Of a stretch of DNA of 43,471 bases, positions 1 through 9,274 are shown piece after piece. The position numbers and the translations under genes were made by a program. The number at the start of each line of letters is the position of its first letter. The first letter of the stretch is position 1. Source of the DNA: an uncultured Clostridia bacterium. Its GTDB lineage: Bacteria > Bacillota > Clostridia > Christensenellales > UBA1242. The stretch is taken from contig CANRGF010000003.1 of NCBI GenBank assembly GCA_947630075.1, positions 1 to 43,471 of the forward strand, in the 5' to 3' direction. The notes beneath the pieces are model-generated. The model made no database searches and was not told where the DNA came from. It worked only from the letters and a program-made list of their open reading frames with translations.

Positions 1-442
1 CTCCAAAGGTTGAGCCGGCAAACACCAAATATGCCACCGAGCAACCGGCGGTGAACACTGTGGCGCATTTTATTATCAGCAGATTTGAAATGCCAAGCGA
101 GATGACAAATATGAGCGTGCCTACTAATGGAAGCACGGAATACCAATCTTCCCACATGAACACGGCACACACGATTGCCAGCACAAACAGCCCACTTGCC
201 ACCAAAATTTTGCTTTTTTTGTTGCCACCCGCCTTTTCAATAAAATAGAATATCCCCACTCTAATGCAATCAAAAAATGAAACCACTGCTCCAACCCATG
301 CTTTCATAAGGAGCAAATACGAAAAATATAGCAGCGCGCTGACCCATTGGATTATAAACAACAGTTTTTTGCCCTTGGCAAAACAACTCAATCCATAAAG
401 AACTGCTGAAATGGCTATGAAGATTTGAGCCACAATAAACAT
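1..442 (-). CDS. YgjV-like inner membrane protein, truncated by the window edge
   Basis: Reverse complement from ATG at 442 reads MFIVAQIFIAISAVLYGLSCFAKGKKLLFIIQWVSALLYFSYLLLMKAWVGAVVSFFDCIRVGIFYFIEKAGGNKKSK..., open to the edge and hydrophobic. Absent from the ORF track because it has no stop in the window. Family is my recollection. Confidence 0.6.
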   Translation of the reverse strand, partial: MFIVAQIFIAISAVLYGLSCFAKGKKLLFIIQWVSALLYFSYLLLMKAWVGAVVSFFDCIRVGIFYFIEKAGGNKKSKILVASGLFVLAIVCAVFMWEDWYSVLPLVGTLIFVISLGISNLLIIKCATVFTAGCSVAYLVFAGSTFG

Positions 443-643
443 AACAAGATTATAAACTAAATTTTATTTTTAATCAAATTATTTAAACTATTTTTAAATT
501 TTTAACTTTTCCTCTTGCTTTTTGCCATAGTTTGTGCTATCATATAGATGCTAAACATAAGTTTGGCAAGCGCATTTAATAAGTCGAAATAAAAAAGTGC
601 GTTCCTTACCTAGTTTTAGGTCAATAGTCCATAAGGAGGTTTT

Positions 644-925
644 ATGAATAACTACGAATTGATGTACATCATCCCAAGTCAATCAACGGACGAAGAGAAA
701 GAAGCGTTAATCGCCCAAGTCAATGCCATGATTGAAAAGGATGGAGGAAAGATTGAGAGCGTTGAGCGCATTGGCAACAAAAAGCTTGCTTACGAAATCA
801 ATAAGAAGCGCGAAGGTTACTATGTTTTAGTTAACTTCACCGCATCAAGCAAACTGCCTAATCCGCTTGGCAAACTGCTTTCAATCACAAATAATATTAT
901 GCGTTATATAATTGTGGCAAAATAA
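644..925 (+). CDS. rpsF: 30S ribosomal protein S6 (bS6)
   Basis: MNNYELMYIIPSQSTDEEKEALI... typical bS6; AAGGAGG RBS upstream; followed by ssb and rpsR (rpsF-ssb-rpsR order). Confidence 0.96.
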   Translation: MNNYELMYIIPSQSTDEEKEALIAQVNAMIEKDGGKIESVERIGNKKLAYEINKKREGYYVLVNFTASSKLPNPLGKLLSITNNIMRYIIVAK

Positions 926-945
926 TTTTTTAGGAGATTTTAAGA

Positions 946-1379
946 ATGAACAAAGTTTATTTAATTGGTAATTTAACGAGAGACCCTGAATTAACACCAC
1001 AAATAGTGGTGTGGCAGTGTGCAGGCTGTCAATTGCCGTAACCAGAAGATTTTCAAACGCTGAAGGCACAAGAGAAACAGATTTCTTTAATGTAACCGCT
1101 TGGCGTGGCACGGCTGAAAACTGCGCAAAATTTTTGAAGAAAGGCAACAAGATTGCAGTGTCTGGCTCAATCCAAACAAGAAGTTTTGAGCGTCAGGACG
1201 GCACTAAGGGCTTCGGCATTGACATTGTGGCAGACGAAATTGAATTTTTGCAGTCTAGAAACGATTCAAGCGAAGGCTCTTCCGAAGCGCCAGCAGGTGG
1301 CTTTGGTGTGGCTGGCGGCAGCCAACAATCTGCTCCGCAAGCAGATTTGCAGCCAGTTGATGAAGATTTGCCTTTCTAA
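946..1379 (+). CDS. ssb: Single-stranded DNA-binding protein, with an apparent 1-nt frameshift near codon 20
   Basis: ATG at 946 gives MNKVYLIGNLTRDPELTPQ (canonical SSB N-terminus), then frame is lost; SGVAVCRLSIAVTRRFSNAEGTRETDFFNVTAWRG continues in the -1 frame from 1005; acidic tail ends DEDLPF. Confidence 0.9.
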
Positions 1380-1438
1380 GCACTTATAAAAATCTGCTCG
1401 GCAGATGCCGAGCCAATCTAAATTAAAAGGAGAATTAA

Positions 1439-1750
1439 ATGGAAGAAGAAGTTAAAGCCCCTGTTAAAGAAAAGGCTGAAAAAGTGGAAAAAACTGAAAG
1501 GCCTGAAAAGACAGATAAGAAAAAGTTCTTTAAACAGCACAAGCAAAACAAACGCAAAGTTTGCGCTTTCTGCCAAGATAAAAAGCCTATCGACTATAAA
1601 GATGCAAATAGGCTTAGAAAGTTTATTGCAGAAGGCGGCAAGATTTTGCCATCTCGCCAAACAGGCACTTGCGCTCGCCATCAACGTGAATTAACCGTTG
1701 CAATCAAGCGCGCAAGAAACATTGCTTTGTTGCCATTCGTTGGTGAATAA
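1439..1750 (+). CDS. rpsR: 30S ribosomal protein S18 (bS18) with charged N-terminal extension
   Basis: [60 protein letters not shown] core. Confidence 0.96.
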   Translation: MEEEVKAPVKEKAEKVEKTERPEKTDKKKFFKQHKQNKRKVCAFCQDKKPIDYKDANRLRKFIAEGGKILPSRQTGTCARHQRELTVAIKRARNIALLPFVGE

Positions 1751-1754
1751 TTAA

Positions 1755-1779
1755 CCCCTCGCTTTTAGCGGGGTTTTTT
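1755..1779 (+). terminator. Intrinsic terminator after rpsR
   Basis: CCCCTCGCTTTTAGCGGGG hairpin followed by T-run. Confidence 0.8.
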
Positions 1780-1823
1780 ATTGGGGCTTGACTTATGCGA
1801 GGAATTATGTTAAGCTTCAGTTA

Positions 1824-2321
1824 ATGGATGGTTTGGAATTTATTAAAAAAGACCGATTGACAGCAAGCGAAATTGACGCTGCTTTTAACATTTTAAAAAT
1901 TAATATGCTTGAGCTTAATGTGCCCGCCACAGAAGAGGACAAAGCGCTCTGGTCAAAAAGCCTAAAACAAAATTTGCAGGATAACAATTTTGCTTTTTAT
2001 TTAATTTATTTGCGCGGTGAATTAGTTGGCTTTGTTGAAACGCTTTCTAAGGGAAATTCACTAAACGTGTGCGAAGTGCAACTAGCAAACAGAGTTAAGC
2101 ACACAAAAGTTATTTTGGAAGTGATAAAACACCTTTATTCTCTTAAAGAAGCGTATACTGCAGAAGAAGTTACTTTTTCGATTTTGAAAAACAACGAAAT
2201 GTCCAACAAAACGTTCTCTCATTTGGGAGGAAAAATCGTTTGGCAAAGCGAACGCAAAAACTATTATTCGCTTTCGCCCGAACTTGTGGAAAAATATTTA
2301 AAGACCTTGCATCAAATTTAG
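1824..2321 (+). CDS. Putative GNAT-like acetyltransferase
   Basis: ORF 1788..2321; FYLIYLRGELVGFVETL... resembles a GNAT central strand; internal ATG at 1824 is an alternative start. Confidence 0.45.
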   Translation: MDGLEFIKKDRLTASEIDAAFNILKINMLELNVPATEEDKALWSKSLKQNLQDNNFAFYLIYLRGELVGFVETLSKGNSLNVCEVQLANRVKHTKVILEVIKHLYSLKEAYTAEEVTFSILKNNEMSNKTFSHLGGKIVWQSERKNYYSLSPELVEKYLKTLHQI

Positions 2322-2388
2322 AGCGTCCGCTCTTTTTTTGTTGTGAAAAACACTTGCAAGTTTCTTCAATTTCTTTTAGAATATAACC

Positions 2389-2940
2389 ATGAAAAGATGC
2401 AGTTGGGTCAATCTAAATAATCCGCTATATGTTGCCTATCACGACAATGAGTGGGGCGTGCCCGTGCATGACGATAAAAAACTTTTTGAATTGCTGCTGC
2501 TCGAAAATTTTCAAGCGGGTTTAAGTTGGGAATGCGTGCTAAATAAACGCGAGGCGTTTAGGTGTGCTTTTGACAATTTCAATATTGATAAAATTGCAAG
2601 TTATGATGAAAATAAAATTTCGAGTTTGCTAAAAAACAAGAATATAATTCGCAACAGATTGAAGATTAAAGCAAGCATTCAAAATGCAAAAATATTTAAG
2701 CAAATTCAGCAAGAATTTGGCAGTTTTTCATCTTTTATTTGGAGTTTTAGCAAGGATAAGGTGGTGATTGAAGAATATACCCGCCGCACCACATCCCCGC
2801 TATCTAACAAAATTTCAAAAGACTTAATCTCGCGCGGGATGAAATTTGTGGGTTCAACGATTATTTATTCATATTTGCAAGCAATCGGCATAATCAACGC
2901 ACACGGCCGTGAATGTGATTTGTGTAAAAAACTGAACTAG
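2389..2940 (+). CDS. tag: DNA-3-methyladenine glycosylase I
   Basis: RCSWVNLNNPLYVAYHDNEWGVPVHDDKKLFELLLLENFQAGLSWECVLNKREAFR is diagnostic of Tag; C-terminal H...C..C. Confidence 0.94.
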   Translation: MKRCSWVNLNNPLYVAYHDNEWGVPVHDDKKLFELLLLENFQAGLSWECVLNKREAFRCAFDNFNIDKIASYDENKISSLLKNKNIIRNRLKIKASIQNAKIFKQIQQEFGSFSSFIWSFSKDKVVIEEYTRRTTSPLSNKISKDLISRGMKFVGSTIIYSYLQAIGIINAHGRECDLCKKLN

Positions 2941-2948
2941 CAGTTAAG

Positions 2949-3965
2949 TTAAAACAATTTATCTGTGTCGTCTATTGAGAATTTGCTATTGCGTGAACTT
3001 AAAACTTGTTGAGATTTTTCTTTGCCCTTTTCTAATTCTTTTTCTTGGGTTTGTTTGACATATTTTTTAACTTCGTTTTCTAATTGACTTAAAAAATATT
3101 TAAACTTGTCAATCTCTTGCTGAGATTTAAAGAATGAGCATGGCGGAAGAATTTTTTTATTAAAGTAATTTGCAATAACTCCCCGCAAAAATTCATAAAT
3201 TTCCTCTAAGCAATGCTTATAGGTATCTTCACTTTTTTCCTTAATTAAAAATTTAAAGCATTCTATTTGTCTCTCAATGCTGAATTCTTGGAAATCTTCT
3301 GTGGAATCAATTTCTTGATTCTCTTTTTTTGCGTTTCTATCATTGACATGATTTATTGGCTTGTATTTTGGGTTTAAAATGACCTGCCCAGTTGAAATGT
3401 CGATATATCCCTTTATCCTCTCTATTGGCAAAGTGTAATAATCTTTGTTTTTCACTAAATCTCTGCTATCGGCATCAAGAATCATAATTTGCTTTTGATT
3501 TCTATGTTGCCTATTGAATAATTCATATAAAATTTCGTTATCTGATAAATCAATTAATGCATAAGAAGTGTGGGCGATGTCTTTTGCTGGGCTATAACAT
3601 CTTAAGCCCTTTTCCATTATTGCTTCTGCGCTCGATGTGGCATGAATGCGATAATTTTTATCTTTTAAAACTTCCAAAATTTGTTTTATAAATTGCGGAC
3701 TATAATTTTCTTTTATCTCTTTTGTGGTTTCGGGGACATATTCTTCAACTTCTTGTTCTTTAAAAGTTAAAAAATTTGCAAATTTTGTTAGAATTTCACT
3801 ATTTCGTCTTGCCAAAAAGAGAATATCCCTTTCGTTATAATTTTCTTCATACTCCTTATCTAAATTTTTTATAAATTCATCCATTTGCTTGGCGGAGATG
3901 TTAAATTTTCCGCACTCTTTTTTTAATTTGATAATCTTCATATTTGAATTATAATAAAAACTCAT
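2949..3965 (-). CDS. Hypothetical protein (338 aa)
   Basis: Long ORF; central YRIHATSSAEAIMEKGLRCYSP segment discussed in findings. Confidence 0.6.
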   Translation of the reverse strand: MSFYYNSNMKIIKLKKECGKFNISAKQMDEFIKNLDKEYEENYNERDILFLARRNSEILTKFANFLTFKEQEVEEYVPETTKEIKENYSPQFIKQILEVLKDKNYRIHATSSAEAIMEKGLRCYSPAKDIAHTSYALIDLSDNEILYELFNRQHRNQKQIMILDADSRDLVKNKDYYTLPIERIKGYIDISTGQVILNPKYKPINHVNDRNAKKENQEIDSTEDFQEFSIERQIECFKFLIKEKSEDTYKHCLEEIYEFLRGVIANYFNKKILPPCSFFKSQQEIDKFKYFLSQLENEVKKYVKQTQEKELEKGKEKSQQVLSSRNSKFSIDDTDKLF

Positions 3966-4042
3966 GAAAATGTCAAAGTTTTATTGGTTTTCTAGTTAAA
4001 AATCATTTTGATTTTCATTTGTTTTCTGCTATAATTTGATTT

Positions 4043-5161
4043 ATGAATATTGAAAACATTGGTGATGAATTATCTAAATTGGTGGATAAGTTTGAGCTCA
4101 CAAAATCTTGCTTAAATTTGGATGTGGAGCAGCAAAAATTATCCTCTCTTTTAAAAGAGCGCGAAAGCCTAACCTTCTGGAACAATTTGGATTATGCCAT
4201 GCAGACGAACAAAGAGATTAAAGCCATTCAAGATTTGTTTGAAGAGGTGAATTCGCTGCAAGCGAGTTTGCAATCGCTTATCGACACGGTTAAAGGGTTA
4301 GAAGAAAGCCCAGATATTGAAATGCTAAACCTCGCCCTAACTGAAATGCTAGATTTAAAAGATAAAGTTGACGAGTTAAATGTGCGCACTCTTTTAGACG
4401 AAAAATATGATAACAATGATGCAATTCTCACAATTCACTCGGGAGCGGGTGGCACTGAGGCTCAAGATTGGGTGGTGATGCTTGCTAGAATGTATAAGAT
4501 GTTTGCTTCGAAATATGGCTTTGACTATTCTGTGGTGGACAAAGTTGACGGCAACGATGCCGGGTTAAAAACCATCGTAATTTGGATTAAAGGCGATTAT
4601 GCCTATGGCAAACTTAAAGGAGAGATGGGCGTGCATAGATTGGTGCGCATCAGTCCGTTTGACAGCAACAAACGCCGCCACACGAGTTTTGCTTCGGTTG
4701 AAGTTGTGCCATCTATCAGCCAAGGCTCATCTGTGAAAATTAATAACGAAGATTTGAAGATAGACACATATCGCAGTTCGGGTGCGGGCGGGCAAAATGT
4801 AAATAAAGTGGAAACTGCCGTGCGCATCACTCATATCCCAACTGGCATTGTGGTAACCTGCCAAAATGAGCGTAGCCAACTGCAAAACCGTGAAAACGCA
4901 ATGAAAATTTTAACTAGCAAACTTGTGGCACTTGAAGAAGAAAAACGCCGCCAAAATCTAAACGAAATCAAGGGCGATTTAAAGCGCATTGAGTGGGGAA
5001 GCCAAATAAGGAGTTATGTTTTCCAGCCATACACAATGGTGAAAGACCACCGCACGGATTATGAAACTAGCGATGTGCAGGCGGTGATGGACGGAGAATT
5101 AAATCCGTTTATCAATGAATATCTTAGAAAATCACACTCGCAGGCTTCAAATGAGCAATAG
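4043..5161 (+). CDS. prfB: Peptide chain release factor 2
   Basis: [25 protein letters not shown] (GGQ) and [18 protein letters not shown] (SPF) motifs; single uninterrupted frame. Confidence 0.96.
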   Translation: MNIENIGDELSKLVDKFELTKSCLNLDVEQQKLSSLLKERESLTFWNNLDYAMQTNKEIKAIQDLFEEVNSLQASLQSLIDTVKGLEESPDIEMLNLALTEMLDLKDKVDELNVRTLLDEKYDNNDAILTIHSGAGGTEAQDWVVMLARMYKMFASKYGFDYSVVDKVDGNDAGLKTIVIWIKGDYAYGKLKGEMGVHRLVRISPFDSNKRRHTSFASVEVVPSISQGSSVKINNEDLKIDTYRSSGAGGQNVNKVETAVRITHIPTGIVVTCQNERSQLQNRENAMKILTSKLVALEEEKRRQNLNEIKGDLKRIEWGSQIRSYVFQPYTMVKDHRTDYETSDVQAVMDGELNPFINEYLRKSHSQASNEQ

Positions 5162-5252
5162 GCGAGCAAATTAATTGTGTTTTTAATCATTTTGTTGTAG
5201 AATATAATCATAAAAAGTTGGCAGTAGTTTGCCAAACAATAAAGGAGAAATC

Positions 5253-5807
5253 ATGAAAAAGTTTTTTAAAGAATTTAAAGCGTTCATATCGCGTGGCAAT
5301 GTGCTAGATTTGGCCATTGGCGTGATTATCGGTGCAGCGTTTTCTGCAATTATCACCGCGCTCACAAACGGCATTTTGATGCCTCTAATCAACGCCTTGC
5401 TTGCTAAAGGTGGCAACGGCTTAGAGAGTGCCTACACTTTCTTAACTAAGGTTTATGATGCGCAAGGCACATTAGACCTCACTAAGAGCATTTATATTGA
5501 CTGGGGAGCATTTATCACGGCAATAATCAATTTCTTGCTCATCGCTCTTGTGCTCTTCCTTATTATGAAGGCCTTGATGAGCGCAAAAGGCTTTGCTGAA
5601 AAACGTCAAAAAGAAATGCCAAATAAAGAAGAAAAGGCTGCCATTGCCGCTCAGGGTGTGAACATGAAAGATAGGGCTGCTGTGGTTAAGGCCACTGCCG
5701 AACTTCGTGAGAAAAACAAACCCGCTCCTGAGCCTAAAAAGCCTACGCAAGAAGAGCTTTTGCAAAATATTTTAGACGAGCTAAAAAAACAAAACAACAC
5801 AAAATAA
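5253..5807 (+). CDS. mscL: Large-conductance mechanosensitive channel with long charged C-terminal tail
   Basis: MKKFFKEFKAFISRGNVLDLAIGVIIGAAFSAIITALTNGILMPLI; AAAGGAG RBS before ATG at 5253. Confidence 0.95.
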   Translation: MKKFFKEFKAFISRGNVLDLAIGVIIGAAFSAIITALTNGILMPLINALLAKGGNGLESAYTFLTKVYDAQGTLDLTKSIYIDWGAFITAIINFLLIALVLFLIMKALMSAKGFAEKRQKEMPNKEEKAAIAAQGVNMKDRAAVVKATAELREKNKPAPEPKKPTQEELLQNILDELKKQNNTK

Positions 5808-5894
5808 AATAGCCGGCGCAAAGCCGACTTTTTTAAAAATTTTATTGAAAAATTTTCGAATTTGTGCTATAATCAAACTAAACAAGGAGGAATT

Positions 5895-6557
5895 ATGATT
5901 AAAAACATTGTTTTTGATGTGGATGGTGTGCTGCGCATCACAAAAGATGGTGATTTTCCTGTGGAAGATGTGTTGCCAGCAGCATTGAAAAAGAAATATA
6001 AGGATGTGTGTGAGAACATGACTGTTTCGCAATTTGTAAAGTTGTGTGATGATTTGGGTGATGTGCATAAATTTGACGCGGGCAAAATAACCACAGAAGA
6101 ATTTAGAAGCACGATTGTGAACCGCTCAAACTTGGAGCGCGAATTGGTGGACGCAGTGCAAAATTCTAGGATTAAAAAATCTAGTTTTAAATCTTCTCCC
6201 GTTACAGCAAAATTGGTGGAGCAATTAAAAGAGCAAAAGTTTAACTTATATATCCTATCAAACACTAACAAGTTTTTAATTCAATCATGGAAAGATGGTT
6301 TCAACGAAAAGATGTTTAAGGACATGCTCTTTTCGTGCGAAGCGGGCCTTGTGAAGCCAGATGTGGAATTCTATAAACTTGCCATGAAAAGATGGAAAAT
6401 AAAGCCACAAGAAACCCTGTTTGTGGACGACAATCCTCAAAACCTTGTTCCTTTCACTCGCATGGGTGGGCATACCTATCTTTACGATGAAACGCGTGCG
6501 GCACAATGCAGTGAAGAATTGAAAAACTACATTAGCAAAATCAACAAAATAAAATAA
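5895..6557 (+). CDS. HAD-superfamily hydrolase
   Basis: MIKNIVFDVDGVL (DxD motif I), YILSNTNK, K..P, FVDDNPQN; AAGGAGG RBS before ATG at 5895. Confidence 0.9.
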   Translation: MIKNIVFDVDGVLRITKDGDFPVEDVLPAALKKKYKDVCENMTVSQFVKLCDDLGDVHKFDAGKITTEEFRSTIVNRSNLERELVDAVQNSRIKKSSFKSSPVTAKLVEQLKEQKFNLYILSNTNKFLIQSWKDGFNEKMFKDMLFSCEAGLVKPDVEFYKLAMKRWKIKPQETLFVDDNPQNLVPFTRMGGHTYLYDETRAAQCSEELKNYISKINKIK

Positions 6558-6574
6558 CATTTAAAGGAGTTTTT

Positions 6575-7336
6575 ATGAAATTTCAAGAATTAAAAGAGCT
6601 AACTGAAAATTTGGTGAAAATAGACACCACATTATTTGAAGGAGCGAAAAATAAAAATATTTATGGCGAAGCTTGGCTCGCTAAATATTTCACTCGCCTT
6701 AAATCGCGTGGAGACGCGGAAAATCATCTGCCACTATTTAAAAAGCGCGAAACAATTTTGAAAAAATTGAAAACGGTGACAAAGGGAGATGACATCTCTC
6801 GCCTATATAGATGCAAGGTGTCAGTTTTAAAAAAGCACTTGGCTAAGTCTAATTCCAATGAAGAGTTATCTCTCTTCACCATCTATAACAATGACCCTTA
6901 CGATTGGGAAGATGACCCGTCCGTTTCAGTTTATTTTGCCAAAGGGGGAAGACCATTCACCGTGCTTCATCGTGCAGCCATGCAAGGTGAGTCAATCGAG
7001 GAGAATAGGCAAAACATATTGCTGACCCTTACCCCTTTATTTAACGCTTACCCATACACGCATAATTGGCAAGAACTTCTTAAAGAGTGCCCAACACTAA
7101 GAGAAGAATTGTGGGGTGCTTTAAGAGATCAATATAACGAAATTGTGAGTGCAAAATTGGAGGAAAATAGATCTGCTTTGCAAGCCAACGAGCGCAGATT
7201 GATAGAACTAACGAATCCCCTTTTCTTACAGAAAAAGATTGAAGAGCTAAAGCGCAAAGAAGTTTCAATCTCAAAAAAGATTAAAGAAGATAAAGAAAAG
7301 TTTGACGAAATTGATTTAAACATTTTTGAAAACTAA
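6575..7336 (+). CDS. Hypothetical protein (253 aa, coiled-coil C-terminus)
   Basis: ORF with AAAGGAG RBS directly downstream of the HAD gene. Confidence 0.7.
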   Translation: MKFQELKELTENLVKIDTTLFEGAKNKNIYGEAWLAKYFTRLKSRGDAENHLPLFKKRETILKKLKTVTKGDDISRLYRCKVSVLKKHLAKSNSNEELSLFTIYNNDPYDWEDDPSVSVYFAKGGRPFTVLHRAAMQGESIEENRQNILLTLTPLFNAYPYTHNWQELLKECPTLREELWGALRDQYNEIVSAKLEENRSALQANERRLIELTNPLFLQKKIEELKRKEVSISKKIKEDKEKFDEIDLNIFEN

Positions 7337-7398
7337 AAGCCATCTTGGCTTTTTTCTTTATGCTTGACAAAGCCTTGCCTAAATTCTATAATAGCCTT

Positions 7399-8079
7399 AT
7401 GGAAATTAAAGATTTGCAAAGTGCACTCGCCCTTCACGAACGCGAGTTTAATAGTTATTTTAATGAATTGATTGAAGGCAACAAGGTTGCCAATCTCACC
7501 GCAATCACAGAAAAATTAGATGTGGAAGTTAAGCATTTTTTAGATAGTGTTTTGCCAATCGAAGAAATTAAAAAAGGTGCAAGCGTTGTGGATGTGGGCA
7601 CGGGCGCAGGTTTTCCCGGCTTGCCAATAAAAATCGTCCGCCCAGACATAAAACTTTCGCTGGTGGATAGCCTAAATAAGCGCGTTGCTTTTTTGAATAA
7701 TTTAGTGATAAATTTAGGCTTAAAAGATGTTGAAATTTTTCATCTGCGAGCAGAAGAGTTTTGCTCAAAATTTAGAGAAACTTTTGATGTGGCGGTGGCG
7801 CGTGCCGTGGCAAAAACAAACACCCTTTTAGAATACCTTTTGCCCCTAGTGAAAGTGGGTGGAATTGTTTTAGCATATAAGGGCAGCGGATATAGCGAAG
7901 AGTTAATAGAGGCGCAAAAGGCACTGGCAGTTTTGGGCGGGAAAATTGAAAAGGTGCTCAACTTCACCCTGCCACATGATTTTGGTGAAAGAAACATAAT
8001 TGTGATTAAAAAAGTTAAGCCCACGCCTGCAATATATCCGCGCCCGCAAAACAAACCAAAACTAGACCCAATCAACTGA
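7399..8079 (+). CDS. rsmG: 16S rRNA (guanine527-N7)-methyltransferase
   Basis: NLTAITEKLDVEVKHFLDSVLP...VVDVGTGAGFPGLPIKIVRPDIKLSLVDSLNKRVAFL typical GidB/RsmG. Confidence 0.95.
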   Translation: MEIKDLQSALALHEREFNSYFNELIEGNKVANLTAITEKLDVEVKHFLDSVLPIEEIKKGASVVDVGTGAGFPGLPIKIVRPDIKLSLVDSLNKRVAFLNNLVINLGLKDVEIFHLRAEEFCSKFRETFDVAVARAVAKTNTLLEYLLPLVKVGGIVLAYKGSGYSEELIEAQKALAVLGGKIEKVLNFTLPHDFGERNIIVIKKVKPTPAIYPRPQNKPKLDPIN

Positions 8080-8202
8080 GAATTTGCAAAAATTGCATTT
8101 TTTGCGTGAAAAAAAACGAATTTTGACGAAAATTTCTAAAATTGCGCAAAAAAATAAGAGCTTTTTACACTTCTTAGTTTTTTATCCTCAACCCAATATA
8201 AT

Positions 8203-8952
8203 TTATGCGCCCTCGATGAGCATTTTGTCTGCAACGAGAGCGATAAATTCACCATTGGTTGGTTTTTCATTGCTTGAATAAACCTTGATGCCAAATAGGT
8301 TGTTTATGTTTTCAATTTTTCCCCTATTCCAAGCCACTTCAATTGCATGACGAATTGCACGTTCCACTTTTGAAGCACTTGTGTCATATTTTTCGGCAAT
8401 TGTTGGATATAATTTTTTTGTGATTGAATTTATAATTTCAGGATTGTCAATCGCGAGTTTTATTGCCTCTCGCAAGAACTGATAGCCTTTGATGTGAGCC
8501 GGAATGCCAACCGTGATAAATATGTTTGTGATTTTCTCTTCAATTTGGCTTTTCGACTTTGAATTGAAGAACATTTTGTTTGTGTTGTTTTTCGCATTTA
8601 AGATGTCCTCAATGCGCTCTTTTAGTGTGGCTGTGTCAAATGGCTTAATGCAATAATATTTTGCTCCAAGTGAAATGGCTTTGTTTATAAATCCATCAAT
8701 GGATAATGACGATTGCACCACAATGTTTGTTGGCACATTCTTAACGCTTTCAAGCACTTTAAATCCATCGCACTTTTGAAGCACCACATCCATCACCACC
8801 ACATCGGGTTTTAAATTTTTTATCAACTTTATAAGTTCTTCACCATCTTGCGTTTGTGCAAGAATTGTGTAATTTTCCTCATCAAAATGTTTTGTCATTT
8901 GGCTTAAAACATTTTTATCTTCGTCTGCTAGTATAATTGTAGTTTTGCTCAT
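8203..8952 (-). CDS. spo0A: Sporulation response regulator Spo0A
   Basis: Receiver domain VVVMDVVLQKCDGF; C-terminal YDTSASKVERAIRHAIEVAWNRG...FGIKVYSSNEKPTNGEFIALVADKM. Confidence 0.96.
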   Translation of the reverse strand: MSKTTIILADEDKNVLSQMTKHFDEENYTILAQTQDGEELIKLIKNLKPDVVVMDVVLQKCDGFKVLESVKNVPTNIVVQSSLSIDGFINKAISLGAKYYCIKPFDTATLKERIEDILNAKNNTNKMFFNSKSKSQIEEKITNIFITVGIPAHIKGYQFLREAIKLAIDNPEIINSITKKLYPTIAEKYDTSASKVERAIRHAIEVAWNRGKIENINNLFGIKVYSSNEKPTNGEFIALVADKMLIEGA

Positions 8953-9096
8953 AATAATCCCCTTTTAAATGTTTAAAATAACTACAATTTCTTTTAAACA
9001 CAACGATATTTTAGCATTTTAAAACAAAAAAACTTAATGAAAAAAACCAATCTTTTTTAATTAATTTAGCAATATTGCGAGTTTCTTTATTTTTAA

Positions 9097-9103
9097 TGTC
9101 GAA
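9097..9103 (+). promoter_or_regulatory. Candidate Spo0A (0A) box
   Basis: TGTCGAA in the intergenic region between spo0A and the SPOCS/LysM gene. Confidence 0.4.
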
Positions 9104-9274
9104 ATTAAATTGAAAATTAAATTATTTTCAACTATTTTAAAAAATTATCATTCATTAATCCGTTTTTTCGAGGAATAGAAAGGTTTATTTAAAATTTTGT
9201 CAGCAAATAAAATTCCTCTTTATTTTTGTTCTATTTTTTCCTCTCTCTCTATACATTATAAAAGGAGGAACATT

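Noticed and set aside
51-248. 65-aa plus-strand ORF
   Set aside because: Antisense to a longer open minus-strand frame with membrane-protein character running off the edge.
9154-9168. ATTAATCCGTTTTTT shared with 31015-31029
   Set aside because: Only two 15-nt AT-rich copies; could be chance without genome-wide counts.
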